Of a stretch of 6,256 nucleotides of DNA, positions 5,892 through 6,256 are shown in pieces; position 1 is the stretch's first letter, and every line of letters starts with the position of its first letter. A program made the position numbers and the translations under genes. This DNA comes from Akkermansia muciniphila (GTDB lineage Bacteria > Pseudomonadota > Gammaproteobacteria > Burkholderiales > Burkholderiaceae_C): NCBI GenBank assembly GCA_943327015.2, contig CALPVM020000148.1, positions 1 to 6,256 on the forward strand, read 5' to 3'. The notes beneath the pieces were generated by a model, which saw only the letters and a program-made list of their open reading frames with translations, did no database searches and was not told where the DNA came from.

Positions 5892-6256
5892 ATGAACGCA
5901 CTACTATCTGTATCTGACAAAACCGGCATTGTTGAACTGGCGCAAACCTTGCACAGTCTGGGCATTAAACTACTTTCAACCGGCGGTACCGCCAAATTGC
6001 TGGCCGATGCGGGCTTGCCAGTGACCGAGGTGGCACAAATGACGGGCTTTCCGGAAATGCTGGATGGTCGCGTTAAAACTCTGCACCCCCGTGTACATGG
6101 TGGATTGCTGGCGCGACGTGACGTGCCAGAGCATATGGCCGCCCTGCAAGAGCATAACATTGACACTATTGATGTACTGGTGGTTAATTTGTACCCGTTT
6201 GAGGCCACGGTAGCCAAACCCGGCTGCACCTTGGAAGACGCGATTGAAAACATTGA
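5892..6256 (+). CDS. purH: Bifunctional AICAR formyltransferase/IMP cyclohydrolase PurH, N-terminal part
   Basis: PurH catalyses the last two steps of de novo IMP synthesis: formyl transfer from 10-formyl-tetrahydrofolate to AICAR, then ring closure. The frame from ATG 5892 is open for 121 codons to the window edge. Full proteins have about 520-530 residues, so only the IMP cyclohydrolase (MGS-like) domain is seen. SVSDKTG (6-12), LLSTGGTAK (28-35 region), TGFPEMLDGRVKTLHP (51-66) and VHGGLLARRD (68-77) are hallmark blocks. VVNLYPF (97-103) follows. Gly, Ser and Thr in the STGGT loop and Lys62-Thr63 belong to the nucleotide-phosphate site. It starts 26 bases after fis, with no terminator and no clear Shine-Dalgarno sequence (A-rich AAAAAAGCATTGT before the ATG). 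It is probably transcribed with dusB-fis. In many betaproteobacteria ruvC follows, which is outside this window. Confidence 0.95.
   Translation, partial: MNALLSVSDKTGIVELAQTLHSLGIKLLSTGGTAKLLADAGLPVTEVAQMTGFPEMLDGRVKTLHPRVHGGLLARRDVPEHMAALQEHNIDTIDVLVVNLYPFEATVAKPGCTLEDAIENI

Noticed and set aside
5681..6253. Minus-strand open frame (190 codons) opposite fis and purH
   Set aside because: It is antisense to two firmly identified genes. Its serine/alanine/cysteine-rich translation shows no domain.

Overview
The window looks like chromosomal core sequence from a betaproteobacterium, most likely of the order Burkholderiales. The evidence is the dusB-fis-purH order, a short 78-residue Fis, and the block of FAD monooxygenase, DsbC and M61 peptidase lying divergent to ychF. 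Base composition appears moderate (about half G+C by eye, not counted), which would fit a medium-GC member such as a Limnobacter-like lineage. That genus-level guess is weak.

Layout. Positions 1-2911 hold a minus-strand block read right to left. It contains a UbiH/UbiF/COQ6-type flavin monooxygenase, a periplasmic disulfide isomerase (dsbC) and an M61 metallopeptidase whose C-terminal part runs off the left edge. The two gaps in this block are each 19 bases, so it looks like one operon. A 63-base divergent spacer (2912-2974) separates it from plus-strand ychF (2975-4066), which encodes the universally conserved ribosome-associated ATPase. ychF ends tail to tail with minus-strand yqaA (4063-4530), a small VTT/DedA-like membrane protein, and their stop codons overlap. 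A 55-base divergent spacer (4531-4585) then leads to the plus-strand cluster dusB-fis-purH. This encodes a tRNA dihydrouridine synthase, the nucleoid protein Fis (4-base ATGA overlap with dusB) and the start of the bifunctional purine-synthesis enzyme PurH, which runs off the right edge.

How the genes work together. The right-hand cluster joins tRNA modification, a growth-phase nucleoid regulator and purine synthesis, all expected to be needed in fast growth. The left-hand block joins a probable ubiquinone-pathway hydroxylase with envelope disulfide repair and a peptidase. No common pathway is obvious, and the shared transcription may simply reflect lineage-specific gene order.

Density is very high, and no stretch above 65 bases lacks a gene. 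I see no RNA genes, CRISPR, insertion sequences, phage genes or signs of recent transfer. I did not find an undescribed system. The points of interest are regulatory: a possibly leaderless ubiH-family mRNA, two very compact divergent promoter regions, a candidate Fis autoregulatory site in the dusB-fis leader, and a convergent gene pair with no room for a terminator.
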